DNA from: Psychrobacter sp. 1044
Lineage (GTDB): Bacteria; Pseudomonadota; Gammaproteobacteria; Pseudomonadales; Moraxellaceae
DNA length: 64,000 nucleotides
Assembly: GCF_904846525.1 (NCBI RefSeq)
Contig: NZ_CAJHAZ010000006.1
Coordinates: forward strand, 1-64,000
Reading direction: 5' to 3'
Every line of letters starts with the position of its first letter. The first letter of the stretch is position 1. The translations under genes were made by a program, and so were the position numbers. Positions 18,763-28,301 of the stretch are shown here, piece by piece. The notes beneath the pieces are model-generated. The model did not search any database. It was not told where the DNA came from and was given only the letters and a program-made list of their open reading frames with translations.

Positions 18763-19402
18763 CCATACGCCTAACTCAACAGAATCATCAGACAACAAGC
18801 CGCCATATAGTGAAGTCGATAAATCACCTGAGCCAGCTCATGCAACTACAGGCAGCTCAACGACACCGAAAAGTCGTCTGAATAAGACGCCAAAAATGAT
18901 TGCGAATGGCCGTCGTGCGTTTACGTGGTATCTCCTATCGTTGGTCGTGCTAATTATCGATCAATGGACGAAGTGGCTGGCTGAAACTAAGCTGACTTTT
19001 CATGAGCCAGTGCCTGTGATTGAGTCTTTTCTGAATTGGACATTGGCATACAACTATGGCGCGGCATTTAGCTTTTTGGCAGATGCTGGTGGTTGGCAGA
19101 AGTGGTTTTTTTCAGGATTGGCGTTGTTGATGTCATTGTTCTTAATTGGCTACCTAATAAAAGCCCCGCGCCAAGCCAAGCTACTATCGACAGGTCTAGC
19201 ACTAGTGCTCGGCGGTGCGGTTGGCAATCTCATTGACCGCTTGCTGCATGGTCACGTCATCGACTTTATCCATGTACACAACGCTGATGTCTGGCATTAC
19301 CCTATCTTTAATATTGCGGATATGGGCATTAGTATCGGTGTGGCGTTGATTGTCATTGACATGCTGTTTTTAGAAAAAAAGCGTGAAATGCCACGGTCGT
19401 AA
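18755..19402 (+). CDS. lspA: Lipoprotein signal peptidase (SPase II)
   Basis: LspA cleaves signal peptides of prolipoproteins in the inner membrane after diacylglyceryl modification. Four membrane helices are evident, with the catalytic Asp residues in [12 protein letters not shown] and in FNIADMGIS. The 215-residue protein has an unusual hydrophilic N-terminal extension of about 50 residues, rich in Ser, Thr, Pro and Lys, before the first helix, whereas typical LspA is 160-170 residues. The ATG at 18755 overlaps the last eight bases of ileS and has a ggtgagg site upstream. The ileS-lspA pair is conserved in gammaproteobacteria. Confidence 0.95.
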   Translation: MPNHTPNSTESSDNKPPYSEVDKSPEPAHATTGSSTTPKSRLNKTPKMIANGRRAFTWYLLSLVVLIIDQWTKWLAETKLTFHEPVPVIESFLNWTLAYNYGAAFSFLADAGGWQKWFFSGLALLMSLFLIGYLIKAPRQAKLLSTGLALVLGGAVGNLIDRLLHGHVIDFIHVHNADVWHYPIFNIADMGISIGVALIVIDMLFLEKKREMPRS

Positions 19403-19448
19403 CCGTCTACAGCTAGAAATATTAATTCAATTTATAAATAAATAAATA

Positions 19449-19487
19449 AAAAAGGTGGACTACTCAGTCGTAACCCACCTTTTTTAT
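19449..19487. terminator. Bidirectional terminator between lspA and the GST gene
   Basis: The arms aaaaaaggtgg and ccacctttttt enclose a 15-16 base loop, with A and T tracts on both sides. Confidence 0.8.
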
Positions 19488-19568
19488 TCATCATTTTTTC
19501 TGATAAAGACTATTGGTATAGAGTATTGCGCCTATACGCCACTCTTAAAAGCTGAAAGTCATGATTGA

Positions 19569-20213
19569 TTATCTCTTAGGAAACTTCTCACGCTTCGATA
19601 ATTTTCCAAGATAATCTTGAACCTGCTCAGGCAACTCAACACCCAGCATTTTTAACCATGAAAACAAATGCTGATAATAAATGTCTGCCAACGTAAAGCT
19701 GTCCCCCGCTATATACTCATGCTCATCTACCCAAGCATAAGCAATCGGTAGGGCTTTTTGGATACACTTCATGCAGTTGTTAGCGGTGCCCTCAGACCAG
19801 TTTTCATAATTGTCTAATACCTTGATTTTGGTGAGTATCCATAGATAACTCTCAATCTCGATCATGCCAAATGAAATCACTTGGCGAAGTTTATAGTTTT
19901 TTTCAGCGAAGTTCTCATCTGCTGTGTTTGGTGTCAAAGGTTTGTCAGGGTGTAACTCATTGAGATATTCAATAATAGCCAACGACTCAGTAAAGTGTTT
20001 GCCTTCATGTGTGATGGTAGGGATTTTACCAAAGGGGTTAACGGCTAAAAACTCAGGACTTCGCTGCTCCCTTTTTTTGCCATCTATTTCTTTGGTCTCA
20101 TACTCTAAGCCCAGCTCCTGCAATGCCCAAATGACCGTTTCAGCGCGACTTGGATGGGTGTATTTGTATAAAGTAATCACTTGCGTTCGCCTTTTATTAT
20201 TAATTAAATCCAT
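19569..20213 (-). CDS. Glutathione S-transferase family protein
   Basis: A 214-residue cytosolic GST. The N-terminal thioredoxin-like domain begins ITLYKYTHPSRAETVIWALQ and contains NPFGKIPTI (cis-Pro) and FTESLAIIEYL (the Glu-Ser pair that binds the glutathione gamma-glutamyl group). The C-terminal helical domain has the usual AGDSFTLADIYY N-capping box. The class and substrate cannot be told. The first ATG (20213) gives an 11-residue basic leader; a GTG at codon 12 would start right at the domain and is an alternative. It lies with the next gene between lspA and fkpB, which are often adjacent elsewhere. Confidence 0.88.
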   Translation of the reverse strand: MDLINNKRRTQVITLYKYTHPSRAETVIWALQELGLEYETKEIDGKKREQRSPEFLAVNPFGKIPTITHEGKHFTESLAIIEYLNELHPDKPLTPNTADENFAEKNYKLRQVISFGMIEIESYLWILTKIKVLDNYENWSEGTANNCMKCIQKALPIAYAWVDEHEYIAGDSFTLADIYYQHLFSWLKMLGVELPEQVQDYLGKLSKREKFPKR

Positions 20214-20396
20214 TTAAGGTTTATTCTGAAAAATCGTGCTCATTGCGTACGATTCGTCATACTCGCACAAAGTACCAATGCACGGCAACCAGCCACTCAA
20301 GATATAAAACTTTGATGTTTCATCAGCCGTTTATTTTAGACCTAAGCATTAAAAATCAAAGCTACACCGCTCACTATGATAAATAAACAAGTGCTT

Positions 20397-21068
20397 TTAT
20401 ACCAAAGAATCAAGTAATCCTTGCAAAAATTTCAAGCTTCCTCCTGTCAATATAAACAATAACCCCGCCATATTGATGAGAACAGTCAAATAATACGCCA
20501 CTCGAAATTCAGGCTTTTGCGACTTGTGGCGTAAATACGTTTGCGCAACCATCGCGCCCACCCAACCGCCCAGCGCACTTAGCAGATGCAAGGTTGATTC
20601 AGGTGTGCGCCAATCATTATTCTGAGCAGCGGCTTTATCTTTGGCATACATCATATAAGTAATGAGACCCAAGGCCACATACCAACCCACGACCAGCCAG
20701 CTGAGCTTGTTCATAGCAGCCAACAAGATTAATACGCCATAAAAGCCCACACCAAGGAACAAACGTTTCTTTTGTCCCGCTTCAAAGTCTGCTTGCATAC
20801 TACGTTTTTGATTACGCTGACGGATTTTCTGATTCTTTTGTGCCATTTTTTGCTGCACAAAGCTCAGCTCTTGTACATCTTTTGCTTGCATACGCCCTTG
20901 ATGGTCTTGCCCAAACGTAAAAACAACGGGCTCACCGACCTCAGGGCGACGACGCGCTTTAAACTCATTGATATGGAAGAATATTGAATCACCATTCTGT
21001 GTTTCGATAAAACCAAAGCCTTTGTCGTCTTGCCACTTTTTAATGTGACCTTGTTGCTTATTTACCAT
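20397..21068 (-). CDS. Cold-shock domain / DUF1294 membrane protein
   Basis: A 223-residue fusion. Residues 1-70 form a cold-shock (CSD) RNA/DNA-binding barrel with the RNP1-like KGFGFIETQNGDSIFFHINEF. A Gln/Lys/Arg-rich helical linker (about 70-100) leads to a DUF1294 domain with three to four membrane helices (about 105-220, including YGVLILLAAMNKLSWLVVGW and SALGGWVGAMVAQTYLRHKS). The architecture is recurrent in proteobacteria and suggests a membrane-tethered nucleic-acid-binding protein; the function is unknown. It is separated by about 180 bases from the GST gene on the same strand. Confidence 0.88.
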   Translation of the reverse strand: MVNKQQGHIKKWQDDKGFGFIETQNGDSIFFHINEFKARRRPEVGEPVVFTFGQDHQGRMQAKDVQELSFVQQKMAQKNQKIRQRNQKRSMQADFEAGQKKRLFLGVGFYGVLILLAAMNKLSWLVVGWYVALGLITYMMYAKDKAAAQNNDWRTPESTLHLLSALGGWVGAMVAQTYLRHKSQKPEFRVAYYLTVLINMAGLLFILTGGSLKFLQGLLDSLV

Positions 21069-21216
21069 AAAAACCCCTGCCTGCTCTTAGAATTGCCAAA
21101 TATATTACACTATTTGCGTTACACTATTTACGCTTACATACTCTCCAAGATGGCTTATCATTTCTTATATTATTTGCCAAACCAATTCCTAATCCCGTAA
21201 TAAATGGCTGTTGACT

Positions 21217-21714
21217 ATGACCGACTCACAATTTATCACTCCCAATGAAGACACCCGTATCACTTTTGGCAGCCTTGTAAAGCTGCACTTTGAAGTATCA
21301 CTAGAGAACGGTACGATGATTGACTCTACCTTTAGCCGTGATGCGCCTGTGACGCTCACCATCGGTGATGAAAGTTTGTTACCTGGCTTTGAGCAGGTAT
21401 TAATGAACCTGCGCGCAGGTGACACGCGCTCTGCCCACCTTGAGCCGGAGCAGGCATTTGGCGATTGGAATCCTGACAACATCCAACATTTCAGCCGTAC
21501 TCAGTTTGCGTTAATCGCTGATAATCCAGAAATCGGCATGATGGTAGAATTCGAAGACAAAGGCAAAAACACGCTGCCTGGTACGATTAGTGCACTCGAT
21601 GACGATCAAGTCGAAGTGGATTTTAACCATCCCCTTGCCGGACAATCCCTGTTATTTAAAGTAAAAATCTTTAAGGTTACCCCGCCTGGTGTCACTGGTA
21701 TAAAGCTCATGTAA
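21217..21714 (+). CDS. fkpB: FKBP-type peptidyl-prolyl isomerase (SlpA type)
   Basis: A 165-residue cytoplasmic FKBP. The FK domain starts VKLHFEVSLENGTMIDSTF and is interrupted by the inserted IF domain (about 75-130) typical of SlpA/SlyD-like proteins. It lacks the His-rich tail of SlyD, so SlpA (FkpB) is the better match. In E. coli and many relatives the order is ileS-lspA-fkpB-ispH; here fkpB is separated from lspA by two reversed genes and ispH does not follow. The ATG at 21217 is preferred to a TTG two codons earlier. Confidence 0.9.
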   Translation: MTDSQFITPNEDTRITFGSLVKLHFEVSLENGTMIDSTFSRDAPVTLTIGDESLLPGFEQVLMNLRAGDTRSAHLEPEQAFGDWNPDNIQHFSRTQFALIADNPEIGMMVEFEDKGKNTLPGTISALDDDQVEVDFNHPLAGQSLLFKVKIFKVTPPGVTGIKLM

Positions 21715-21764
21715 TCGCTTAAAAAACTGTCAGCTATAAAAATACATTTACAAAGGACATTCAT

Positions 21765-22805
21765 ATGCAATATCAAATGTTGCCACAACTCAATGAAAAA
21801 GTTTCTAAGATTTGTTTAGGCACGATGACATGGGGACAGCAAAATACCGAGACGCAAGCACATGAACAAATGGACATGGCGCTAAGCGAAGGGGTGAATT
21901 TTTGGGATACGGCGGAAATGTATCCATCGCCGCCAGATAAAGACAAGCAAGGCGATACTGAACGCTTCATGGGCACATGGTTTAATAAAACCAAACAGCG
22001 CGATAAAGTTATCCTTGCTAGCAAAATATCGCCGATGGATTTTTTGCGTGATGGGCAAACGCGTTTTAATGCCGAACATATTAGCAGCGCCATCGATGGC
22101 AATCTTCAGCGTTTGCAGACCGATTATATTGATATTTATCAGCTCCATTGGCCCGAACGTCAGGCGAACTTTTTTAGTCAGCGCGGCTATACCGAAGAGA
22201 TGGCATCGCAACCACTAGATGATTTGACGCCATTTCTAGAGACCATTCAAGCGTTAAATGATGAGATTAAAAAAGGGCGTATTCGCGCTTATGGACTATC
22301 GAACGATACCGCTTGGGGACTGATGCGCTATCTATGGGAGGCGGATAAAAATGGTTTGATCGCTCCTATCACGGTGCAAAATCCTTATAGTTTGCTAAAT
22401 CGCTTATATGAAGTCGCTATGGCCGAGATTACGCACCGTGAAAATGTAGGTCTATTGGCTTATTCACCGCTTGGCTTTGGTGTCTTATCTGGTAAATATC
22501 TCGATGGCAAACGCCCAACTGGTGCACGTCTGACGATGTATGATCGCTTTGCGCGCTATACCAATGAACAAGCGCTATCAGCCACTGCTCAATACGCCGA
22601 AATTGCAGCGGATGCAGGTTTAGATATGGCACAGATGGCATTGGCTTTCGTTAACTCACGCTCATTTGTTACCAGTAACATTATTGGCGCTACTACGATC
22701 GAGCAGCTAAAATCCAACATCGATAGTATCCATTTAACTTTAAGCTCAGAAGTATTAGAAGCGATTGAAGCGGTGCATACACAGCATCCCAATCCATCAC
22801 CTTAG
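21765..22805 (+). CDS. Aldo/keto reductase, Tas-like
   Basis: A 346-residue NADPH-dependent TIM-barrel oxidoreductase. The catalytic tetrad is visible: Asp and Tyr in FWDTAEMYPSPP, Lys in VILASKISP and His in IYQLHWPER. It resembles E. coli Tas throughout, including the loop ERQANFFSQRGYTEE. Family enzymes reduce aldehydes and ketones; the natural substrate is unknown. It follows fkpB by 50 bases with no terminator between, so the two may be cotranscribed. A strong terminator follows. Confidence 0.92.
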   Translation: MQYQMLPQLNEKVSKICLGTMTWGQQNTETQAHEQMDMALSEGVNFWDTAEMYPSPPDKDKQGDTERFMGTWFNKTKQRDKVILASKISPMDFLRDGQTRFNAEHISSAIDGNLQRLQTDYIDIYQLHWPERQANFFSQRGYTEEMASQPLDDLTPFLETIQALNDEIKKGRIRAYGLSNDTAWGLMRYLWEADKNGLIAPITVQNPYSLLNRLYEVAMAEITHRENVGLLAYSPLGFGVLSGKYLDGKRPTGARLTMYDRFARYTNEQALSATAQYAEIAADAGLDMAQMALAFVNSRSFVTSNIIGATTIEQLKSNIDSIHLTLSSEVLEAIEAVHTQHPNPSP

Positions 22806-22855
22806 TTTGATATAGGTAAAGCATTTACAAATTAATGTTTGAGTATTTAGTAAAC

Positions 22856-22904
22856 AAAAAAGGCGCAAATCGCTCAGTTTATAACTGCGATTTGCGCCTT
22901 TTTA
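22856..22904. terminator. Bidirectional intrinsic terminator
   Basis: The arms aaaaaggcgcaaatcgc and gcgatttgcgccttttt form a 17-pair stem, with a small cagtt/aactg pairing inside the loop. It lies between the aldo/keto reductase gene and the converging plsC-like gene. Confidence 0.93.
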
Positions 22905-22947
22905 TTAGAGCGTGTTAAATATTCGCAACTATTAAGCTGTCACCGCT

Positions 22948-23748
22948 TTATATTTTAGCGACTTTCGTTAAGACTCGCGAATGTAATTCGGCCAAACCTT
23001 CTTGCATACGGGCTTGTAACAAGTCCGTCAATTCACTTTTGCTCAACCCTTTAGGATCTATTGGCTCAAGTGGCAATACATAGGCGGTCACATCTTTAGT
23101 ATCGAGTACCTTTTTTATGCTCTCTTTCATCGTAAGCTTGCCATAGTAAGGCAACTCTTCACTTAACGTACCGTCTTTATTGACGTAAGCAATTACCAGC
23201 GGGCGTACGGGCACGTCAGCATCTATGGCAGCTTGTAGCAACGTGCCATGAATACGCTTGATTTTCTTACCATCGGTGGTGGTCGCCTCAGGGAAGAATA
23301 TGACTGAGAAACCTTTGGTCAAAAAGCTGGCAATTTGTGCAGCGACCGACCCTGCATCACCGGAACCACGCTCGATAAATACCGTGCCTGCTGCATGAGC
23401 CAGCTTACCAAATACAGGCCATTCACCGATTTCGGCTTTGGATAAGAAAAAAGCAGGACTCAGTGTACCCACCACAGGGATATCCATCCATGACACATGA
23501 TTGGATACCCATAATCCGTGGTGCTGCTCTACCCGCTCGACTGCCACAACCTTGACGCCAAAAGAGCCTGCCATTTTGCGGCAAAAGGCTTGAATATAGC
23601 GTGGCAACTTTTCGCGTGGTGGCTGCTTAAATGCCCCAATACGTTGGGCGGCGCGCAATCCACCAGCGATAGTGGTGGTCATGCCAGCAATTTGTTTGCC
23701 GCGCCCCAACTGTTGTCTGAGTGAGAAGCCTGACTTAGATTGGCTCAT
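22948..23748 (-). CDS. plsC: 1-acyl-glycerol-3-phosphate acyltransferase
   Basis: A membrane-associated lysophosphatidate acyltransferase making phosphatidic acid. The 266-residue protein has the acyltransferase motif I SNHVSWMD (HX4D, near residue 83-88), motif II around GTVFIERGSG, motif III VIFFPEATTTDG and motif IV VRPLVIAY. An N-terminal amphipathic/hydrophobic segment probably attaches it to the inner membrane. Bacteria can carry several paralogues, so it may be a secondary PlsC. Confidence 0.88.
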   Translation of the reverse strand: MSQSKSGFSLRQQLGRGKQIAGMTTTIAGGLRAAQRIGAFKQPPREKLPRYIQAFCRKMAGSFGVKVVAVERVEQHHGLWVSNHVSWMDIPVVGTLSPAFFLSKAEIGEWPVFGKLAHAAGTVFIERGSGDAGSVAAQIASFLTKGFSVIFFPEATTTDGKKIKRIHGTLLQAAIDADVPVRPLVIAYVNKDGTLSEELPYYGKLTMKESIKKVLDTKDVTAYVLPLEPIDPKGLSKSELTDLLQARMQEGLAELHSRVLTKVAKI

Positions 23749-24052
23749 CTGTGTCCCTCGTGATTAAAAACTTATGATTATATATCGTAAACAAGCGCCA
23801 TGAGTATAACAAAATTTATTCAGTCAGTGACGATTTGTTCACTGAGTTGCTTTTTATTCAACCAGTTCTGCTGCGTTCACTGATTTGCCTATGGCTTTCA
23901 TTTACGCTGTAACATAAAACTATCGTTAATTGTGCTAGAACGCTTTAATATTAAGTGATGAGACCACATATATATGGTCATATGAACGCTATATCGACGT
24001 TTACTGAATGGATAATAGCGATATATTTACTTTATTAAATAGGTGATACTCT
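23749..24052. other. plsC-hflX divergent gap
   Basis: A 304-base AT-rich divergent promoter region. I see no gene or structured element in it. Confidence 0.45.
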
Positions 24053-25516
24053 TTGGATTATTTTGAAAGACACGAAGGTGGCGAGCGCGCCATTATAGTA
24101 CATTTAGACATCCGTCAAATTCAAGATCCTGATGATCTAGGTGAATTTGAGCTGTTAGCAGACTCAGCAGGGGCTGATCGTTTGGCTTTAGTCACAGGCT
24201 CACGCCAAAGACCCGATGCCAGATACTTCGTTGGTAGCGGTAAAGCAGAAGAAATAGCAGAATTGGTACGCGAACATGATGCGGATATCGTCTTATTTAA
24301 CCATAGCTTATCGCCATCACAAGAGCGTAATATTGAAGCCTTGGTCAAATGTCGCGTACTGGATCGTACGGGTTTGATATTGGACATTTTCGCGCAGCGT
24401 GCCCGTACTTATGAAGGCAAGCTACAAGTAGAGCTGGCGCAGCTCAACCATTTATCGACGCGTTTGGTACGAGGTTGGACGCATTTGGAGCGTCAAAAAG
24501 GCGGTATTGGTCTACGTGGACCCGGCGAAACCCAGCTTGAGACCGATCGTCGCTTGCTGCAAGTGCGCGTGAATCAGCTTAAAAGTAGAATCGAGAAAGT
24601 CAGACAGACACGTGCGCAAGGTCGAGCCCGTCGCCAAAAATCAGATGTGCCGACGATTTCGCTTGTCGGTTATACCAATGCGGGAAAATCTACGCTATTT
24701 AACCGCTTGGTCGACGAGAATATCTATGCAGCGGATAAACTATTTGCCACGCTTGATCCCACTCTACGCCGTTTAGACTGGCAGGGTGTTGGTCGTGTTG
24801 TTTTAGTCGATACGGTAGGTTTTGTCCGTCATCTGCCGCATGAGTTGGTCGAATCCTTTCATGCGACATTAGAAGAAACCTTGGAAGCAGATTTATTGCT
24901 ACACGTTATCGATTCTTCTAGTGAAGATATGCATGAGCAAATTCAAGCGGTCAAAGACGTATTAGCAGAGATTGACAATAATGTACCAGTGCTCAATGTT
25001 TACAACAAGATTGATTTGACAGATGAGCCTGCACATATTGGTTATGCTAGCGAAGGACAACCCAATCGTGTCTATGTTTCTTCTAGAGAAAATCTAGGTA
25101 TGGAAGAGTTGTCGTTAGCCGTCCAGCAGCTACTGACTGGTACACTCACCACCTTTGAGTTGACTTTACCTTATCATGCAGGTCAGTTAAAAAACGCCTT
25201 ATATGAGCTGGGTGTTATTCAGGAAGAGAGCTACGATGACAGTGGTCATGAGTGCTTAACAATTCGCTTGCCAAGCGATACGCTAAGACAGCTACTGGGT
25301 CAGGCCAATTTAGAGCCTTTAGATGTACTGCCATTAGCACAAGCCACATTATTGATGCCAGTACTTGAAGACTTCGAAAAACCTGATGAGGTTGAAGAGC
25401 CGACGATGACCGAAGCAGAGGAAAAAGCGTTTGATGAGTTTGATGCGATGAATTCTGAAGCCGCTAAGTCAGAGGAATTAGCAGTAGAAGCGGAAACTCC
25501 TTACTCAAAGATATAA
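24053..25516 (+). CDS. hflX: Ribosome-associated GTPase HflX
   Basis: HflX binds the ribosomal E site and splits stalled or heat-damaged 70S ribosomes. The 487-residue protein has the N-terminal HflX domain (GGIGLRGPGETQLETDRR near residues 150-170) and a G domain with GYTNAGKSTLFN (P-loop), DTVGFVRHLPH and NKID. The C-terminal tail after about residue 440 is acidic and longer than in E. coli. I use the TTG at 24053, with an aggtg site at 24041-24045. The usual gammaproteobacterial partner hfq is not upstream; plsC diverges there instead. Confidence 0.95.
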   Translation: MDYFERHEGGERAIIVHLDIRQIQDPDDLGEFELLADSAGADRLALVTGSRQRPDARYFVGSGKAEEIAELVREHDADIVLFNHSLSPSQERNIEALVKCRVLDRTGLILDIFAQRARTYEGKLQVELAQLNHLSTRLVRGWTHLERQKGGIGLRGPGETQLETDRRLLQVRVNQLKSRIEKVRQTRAQGRARRQKSDVPTISLVGYTNAGKSTLFNRLVDENIYAADKLFATLDPTLRRLDWQGVGRVVLVDTVGFVRHLPHELVESFHATLEETLEADLLLHVIDSSSEDMHEQIQAVKDVLAEIDNNVPVLNVYNKIDLTDEPAHIGYASEGQPNRVYVSSRENLGMEELSLAVQQLLTGTLTTFELTLPYHAGQLKNALYELGVIQEESYDDSGHECLTIRLPSDTLRQLLGQANLEPLDVLPLAQATLLMPVLEDFEKPDEVEEPTMTEAEEKAFDEFDAMNSEAAKSEELAVEAETPYSKI

Positions 25517-25550
25517 ATGACTGAATCTGTAAAATAGCTTTATAAAAGAC

Positions 25551-25588
25551 AAAAGGATGATATCCATTGATATCATCCTTTTTTTTGG
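25551..25588 (+). terminator. hflX terminator
   Basis: A perfect stem with arms aaaaggatgatatc and gatatcatcctttt (loop catt), followed by eight T residues. Confidence 0.93.
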
Positions 25589-25902
25589 CACATAGCATTA
25601 AACTTTATAGGTTACCCGATCACGAAAACGCGCTACCAGAGTCGATGTCGTTCAAAGTGAGCACAAGGCATTCGAGCTCAAATGATACACTCATTATAGT
25701 AAGCGAGCTTAACGCTGTTGCTATTTATAATCGCACTGACGATATGCTATAAGCTTTATTAGTTTGCCTACTCTCTATATAATCATCGACTATAGGTTCA
25801 ACCAATATTAATATCATTGATAGATAGAACACACTTATTAGAGTGCGGTTACCTATTTTGTTGCTCCTATCCTATCTATTTCTAAATCGGCCAGTATTTC
25901 TT
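25589..25902. other. lrgA upstream region
   Basis: About 310 bases with no supported gene; a short plus-strand frame here has no ribosome site and begins within the hflX terminator. It should carry the lrgAB promoter. Confidence 0.45.
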
Positions 25903-26337
25903 ATGAAATCTACTCATTCCGCCCATTTGCCGCTATGGCTTGCCTTAGTCCTGACACTCACGATGGTCATCGTGGTTCGTGAATCAGCCGTTATCATCTG
26001 TCAATTAGCAGGAATAGAAAAGGCTGCCAACATCGTTGGATTGGTCGCCATGTTCTTTATTTTGATGGCATGGCGACTACTTAAAGGGTTGCCCAGTTGG
26101 CTCACCCAAGCCAGTAACACTTTATTGGTGGATAGCGGTTTTGCTTTTTTGCCCGTGTCTGCAGGTGCAGGCTTACTGCTATTTGCTTTAGGTGATGAGC
26201 TTTGGGGCGTTATGCTGACGATGATTATTAGCACACTCATACCGCTTTGGGGACTTGCCATACTTGCCAACCGTTCGCTCAATCACGATGTTAGCATCGA
26301 TAGCACCACCGTTGAAGAGCACAAAGGACAGCTATGA
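25903..26337 (+). CDS. lrgA: CidA/LrgA family membrane protein
   Basis: A holin-like membrane protein of about 144 residues with four predicted helices, including LPLWLALVLTLTMVIVV and FILMAWRLLKGLP. The internal VDSGFAFLPVSAGAGLL is close to the LrgA core (FIPP-G-G). The family was first described as a murein-hydrolase regulator; related LrgA/LrgB pairs in Bacillus and plants move pyruvate or glycolate/glycerate. I start at ATG 25903, since the upstream in-frame codons have no ribosome site. It is followed after 22 bases by the lrgB start. Confidence 0.82.
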   Translation: MKSTHSAHLPLWLALVLTLTMVIVVRESAVIICQLAGIEKAANIVGLVAMFFILMAWRLLKGLPSWLTQASNTLLVDSGFAFLPVSAGAGLLLFALGDELWGVMLTMIISTLIPLWGLAILANRSLNHDVSIDSTTVEEHKGQL

Positions 26338-26359
26338 GCTGCATGAACAAGGAAATGCA

Positions 26360-27049
26360 ATGATTTTTGATAACGTGTTTGTGGCAACCTTTGCGGCGAT
26401 ATTATTAACGCTAATCGCTCATGTGACTGCTCGTGTACTGGCACGTAAGCTCTCATGGCTGCCGATGGTGATTACGGCGTTGGCGCTGGTTCTCTTATTT
26501 TTGTTTATCCTACAATGGGATTACAACGATTATTACGATGTTGCCAAGCCTGTGTTTGATCACCTATTGGGATATGTCACCGTATTATTGGCAGTACCAT
26601 TAGCAGCAATGAACTTTAAAGGTCTGCCAGTCAAAAAGCTTACTCTCATAGTTATCCTTGCAAGTGTGGTTGGTGCATTGCTACCGATGTCATTGGCTTA
26701 TTTATTTTCATTAAGTCACGACACCATACTCGCTTTTGCAACGCGTTCAGTGACCACACCAATCGGTCTGAGTGTCGCAGATTTAATTAAAGCACCACTT
26801 GCCATGGCTAACTTAATTATTATTGTCTCAGGGCTTATCGGTGGTACTTTGGCGCGCTTTTTATTTCGCGGTATCGATGATGACCGTGCCAAGGGCTTAG
26901 CACTTGGGTTGGCAGCACATGCTTTTGGTACCGTCGAAGCATGGCAAATTAGCCACACTGCTGGGCGTTATGCGGCATTTGGATTGGCAGTAAACGGGCT
27001 GGTCACCGCCGTTTGGGTGCCTATTTTTATCAGTGCACTTTCTATATAA
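26360..27049 (+). CDS. lrgB: CidB/LrgB family membrane protein
   Basis: A 229-residue polytopic membrane protein. The LrgB signature is clear in FATRSVTTPIGLSVADLI (family: KS-T-PIA) and in GLALGLAAHAFGTVEAW (family: G-A-H-GT). About seven hydrophobic segments are visible. The ATG at 26360 has an aagga site at 26349-26353. With lrgA it forms a two-gene operon ended by the hairpin at 27052. No LytTR or LysR regulator is adjacent. Confidence 0.9.
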   Translation: MIFDNVFVATFAAILLTLIAHVTARVLARKLSWLPMVITALALVLLFLFILQWDYNDYYDVAKPVFDHLLGYVTVLLAVPLAAMNFKGLPVKKLTLIVILASVVGALLPMSLAYLFSLSHDTILAFATRSVTTPIGLSVADLIKAPLAMANLIIIVSGLIGGTLARFLFRGIDDDRAKGLALGLAAHAFGTVEAWQISHTAGRYAAFGLAVNGLVTAVWVPIFISALSI

Positions 27050-27051
27050 CC

Positions 27052-27092
27052 CTGTTCAAAGCAGTTTTCAGTGCTTTGAACAGCTTTTATTT
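27052..27092 (+). terminator. lrgAB terminator
   Basis: The arms ctgttcaaagca and tgctttgaacag around an eight-base loop, then a T-rich run. Confidence 0.88.
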
Positions 27093-27455
27093 CTCATGAT
27101 TCATTCATTGCCACAGCCAGAATATTCACGTACCACATACGCCTAAAAATAATAAAGCCAATACTCAATCAACGTACTCAAAAACGGTAGTGTGTTGATT
27201 TTTTTACAAATTAAAAATGACTTTTATACTTTGTACTGATAATCGTATGCGTCGAAAAGTTATTATATGTTATAGTAAGCAACTATTATTTTTTGTATCC
27301 AATGCGAGTGGTTTCTAGTTAGACGTGGTTTTTGCTAGGGTGCTATATCGTTTACAGCGATAAAATCCTACCAGCACGATAACCGCTTAAATGCGCAGAA
27401 CGACGCGCCTATAGGCAAAGCAATTTGCTATTACTCGATGAAAAGTGATAACCCT
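27093..27455. other. Gap upstream of the lytic transglycosylase gene
   Basis: About 360 bases without a gene. No operator or RNA element recognised. Confidence 0.4.
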
Positions 27456-28268
27456 ATGATAAATGTTACAACCTTAGTGACTCGCTGCTTGTCTCCTCTT
27501 CTATTAACTGTCATTACTAGCTCACTTGCCTTTTCTGTTACTGCTCACGCGGAGAGTATGTATATTAAAAAAAGTAACGACGGTCAGATACTACTTACCA
27601 ATCGCAGTGAACCTAGTGGTAACTTTAATAAGTTTACTAAAACAGTCAAAGTTACCCATTATAAAAAATCCAAAATGTATGATGGCAGTGGCGATAGCTA
27701 TGGTAGTAGCTCTGCCAGCAGTAGCGGAAGCCGCAACTCATACGACAGTTATATTCGCGCCTCAGCTCAGCGTCACGGCGTAGATCCTGGGCTCATAAAA
27801 GCAATGATGCATAGCGAATCCGCCTTTAACCCGAATGCACGCTCACCTGTCGGTGCACAAGGTTTGATGCAGCTAATGCCTGCGACTGCGCGACGCTTCA
27901 AAGTTAGCAATCCTTGGAATCCTGCAGATAATATCGAAGGCTCTGCTAAATATATTGCATGGCTGATGAAGCGTTTTAATAACAACGTAGAATTTGCGGT
28001 TGCGGGCTACAATGCGGGTGAAGGTAACGTTGATAAATATAACGGCATCCCGCCTTTTAAGGAAACCCGTAACTATGTCAAAAATGTCATGAGCCGTTAC
28101 CATAGCTTGTATAAAAACGACTCAGGGCTATCAGGCAGTACCATGAACGCTAGTAATCAAATCGCCAATCCTAGTCTCAGTAGCGGCTTACAAAACGTCA
28201 GCTATGGTACCAGCAGTAATAGCAATAGTGCCAGCTATGCCAATTCAGCATATGATGCGCTACGCTAA
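27456..28268 (+). CDS. Exported lytic transglycosylase (SLT family)
   Basis: A periplasmic murein-cleaving enzyme producing 1,6-anhydro-MurNAc ends. A signal peptide (cleavage after VTAHA, about residue 32) precedes a short domain that looks like DUF4124 (YIKKSNDGQILLTNRSEP), a Ser-rich linker and the SLT domain. The catalytic Glu is in MMHSESAFNP, with the family motifs GAQGLMQLMPATA and AVAGYNAGEGNV. The C-terminus is low-complexity Ser/Asn/Tyr. The ATG at 27456 gives a clean signal peptide; an upstream ATG at 27438 adds six residues and cannot be excluded. Confidence 0.9.
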   Translation: MINVTTLVTRCLSPLLLTVITSSLAFSVTAHAESMYIKKSNDGQILLTNRSEPSGNFNKFTKTVKVTHYKKSKMYDGSGDSYGSSSASSSGSRNSYDSYIRASAQRHGVDPGLIKAMMHSESAFNPNARSPVGAQGLMQLMPATARRFKVSNPWNPADNIEGSAKYIAWLMKRFNNNVEFAVAGYNAGEGNVDKYNGIPPFKETRNYVKNVMSRYHSLYKNDSGLSGSTMNASNQIANPSLSSGLQNVSYGTSSNSNSASYANSAYDALR

Positions 28269-28301
28269 AATGAAGACTACATGAACCGTTGAATCCAAAC
28301 G

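Noticed and set aside
25567..25752. Plus-strand frame of 61 codons after hflX
   Set aside because: It begins inside the hflX terminator and has no recognisable product.
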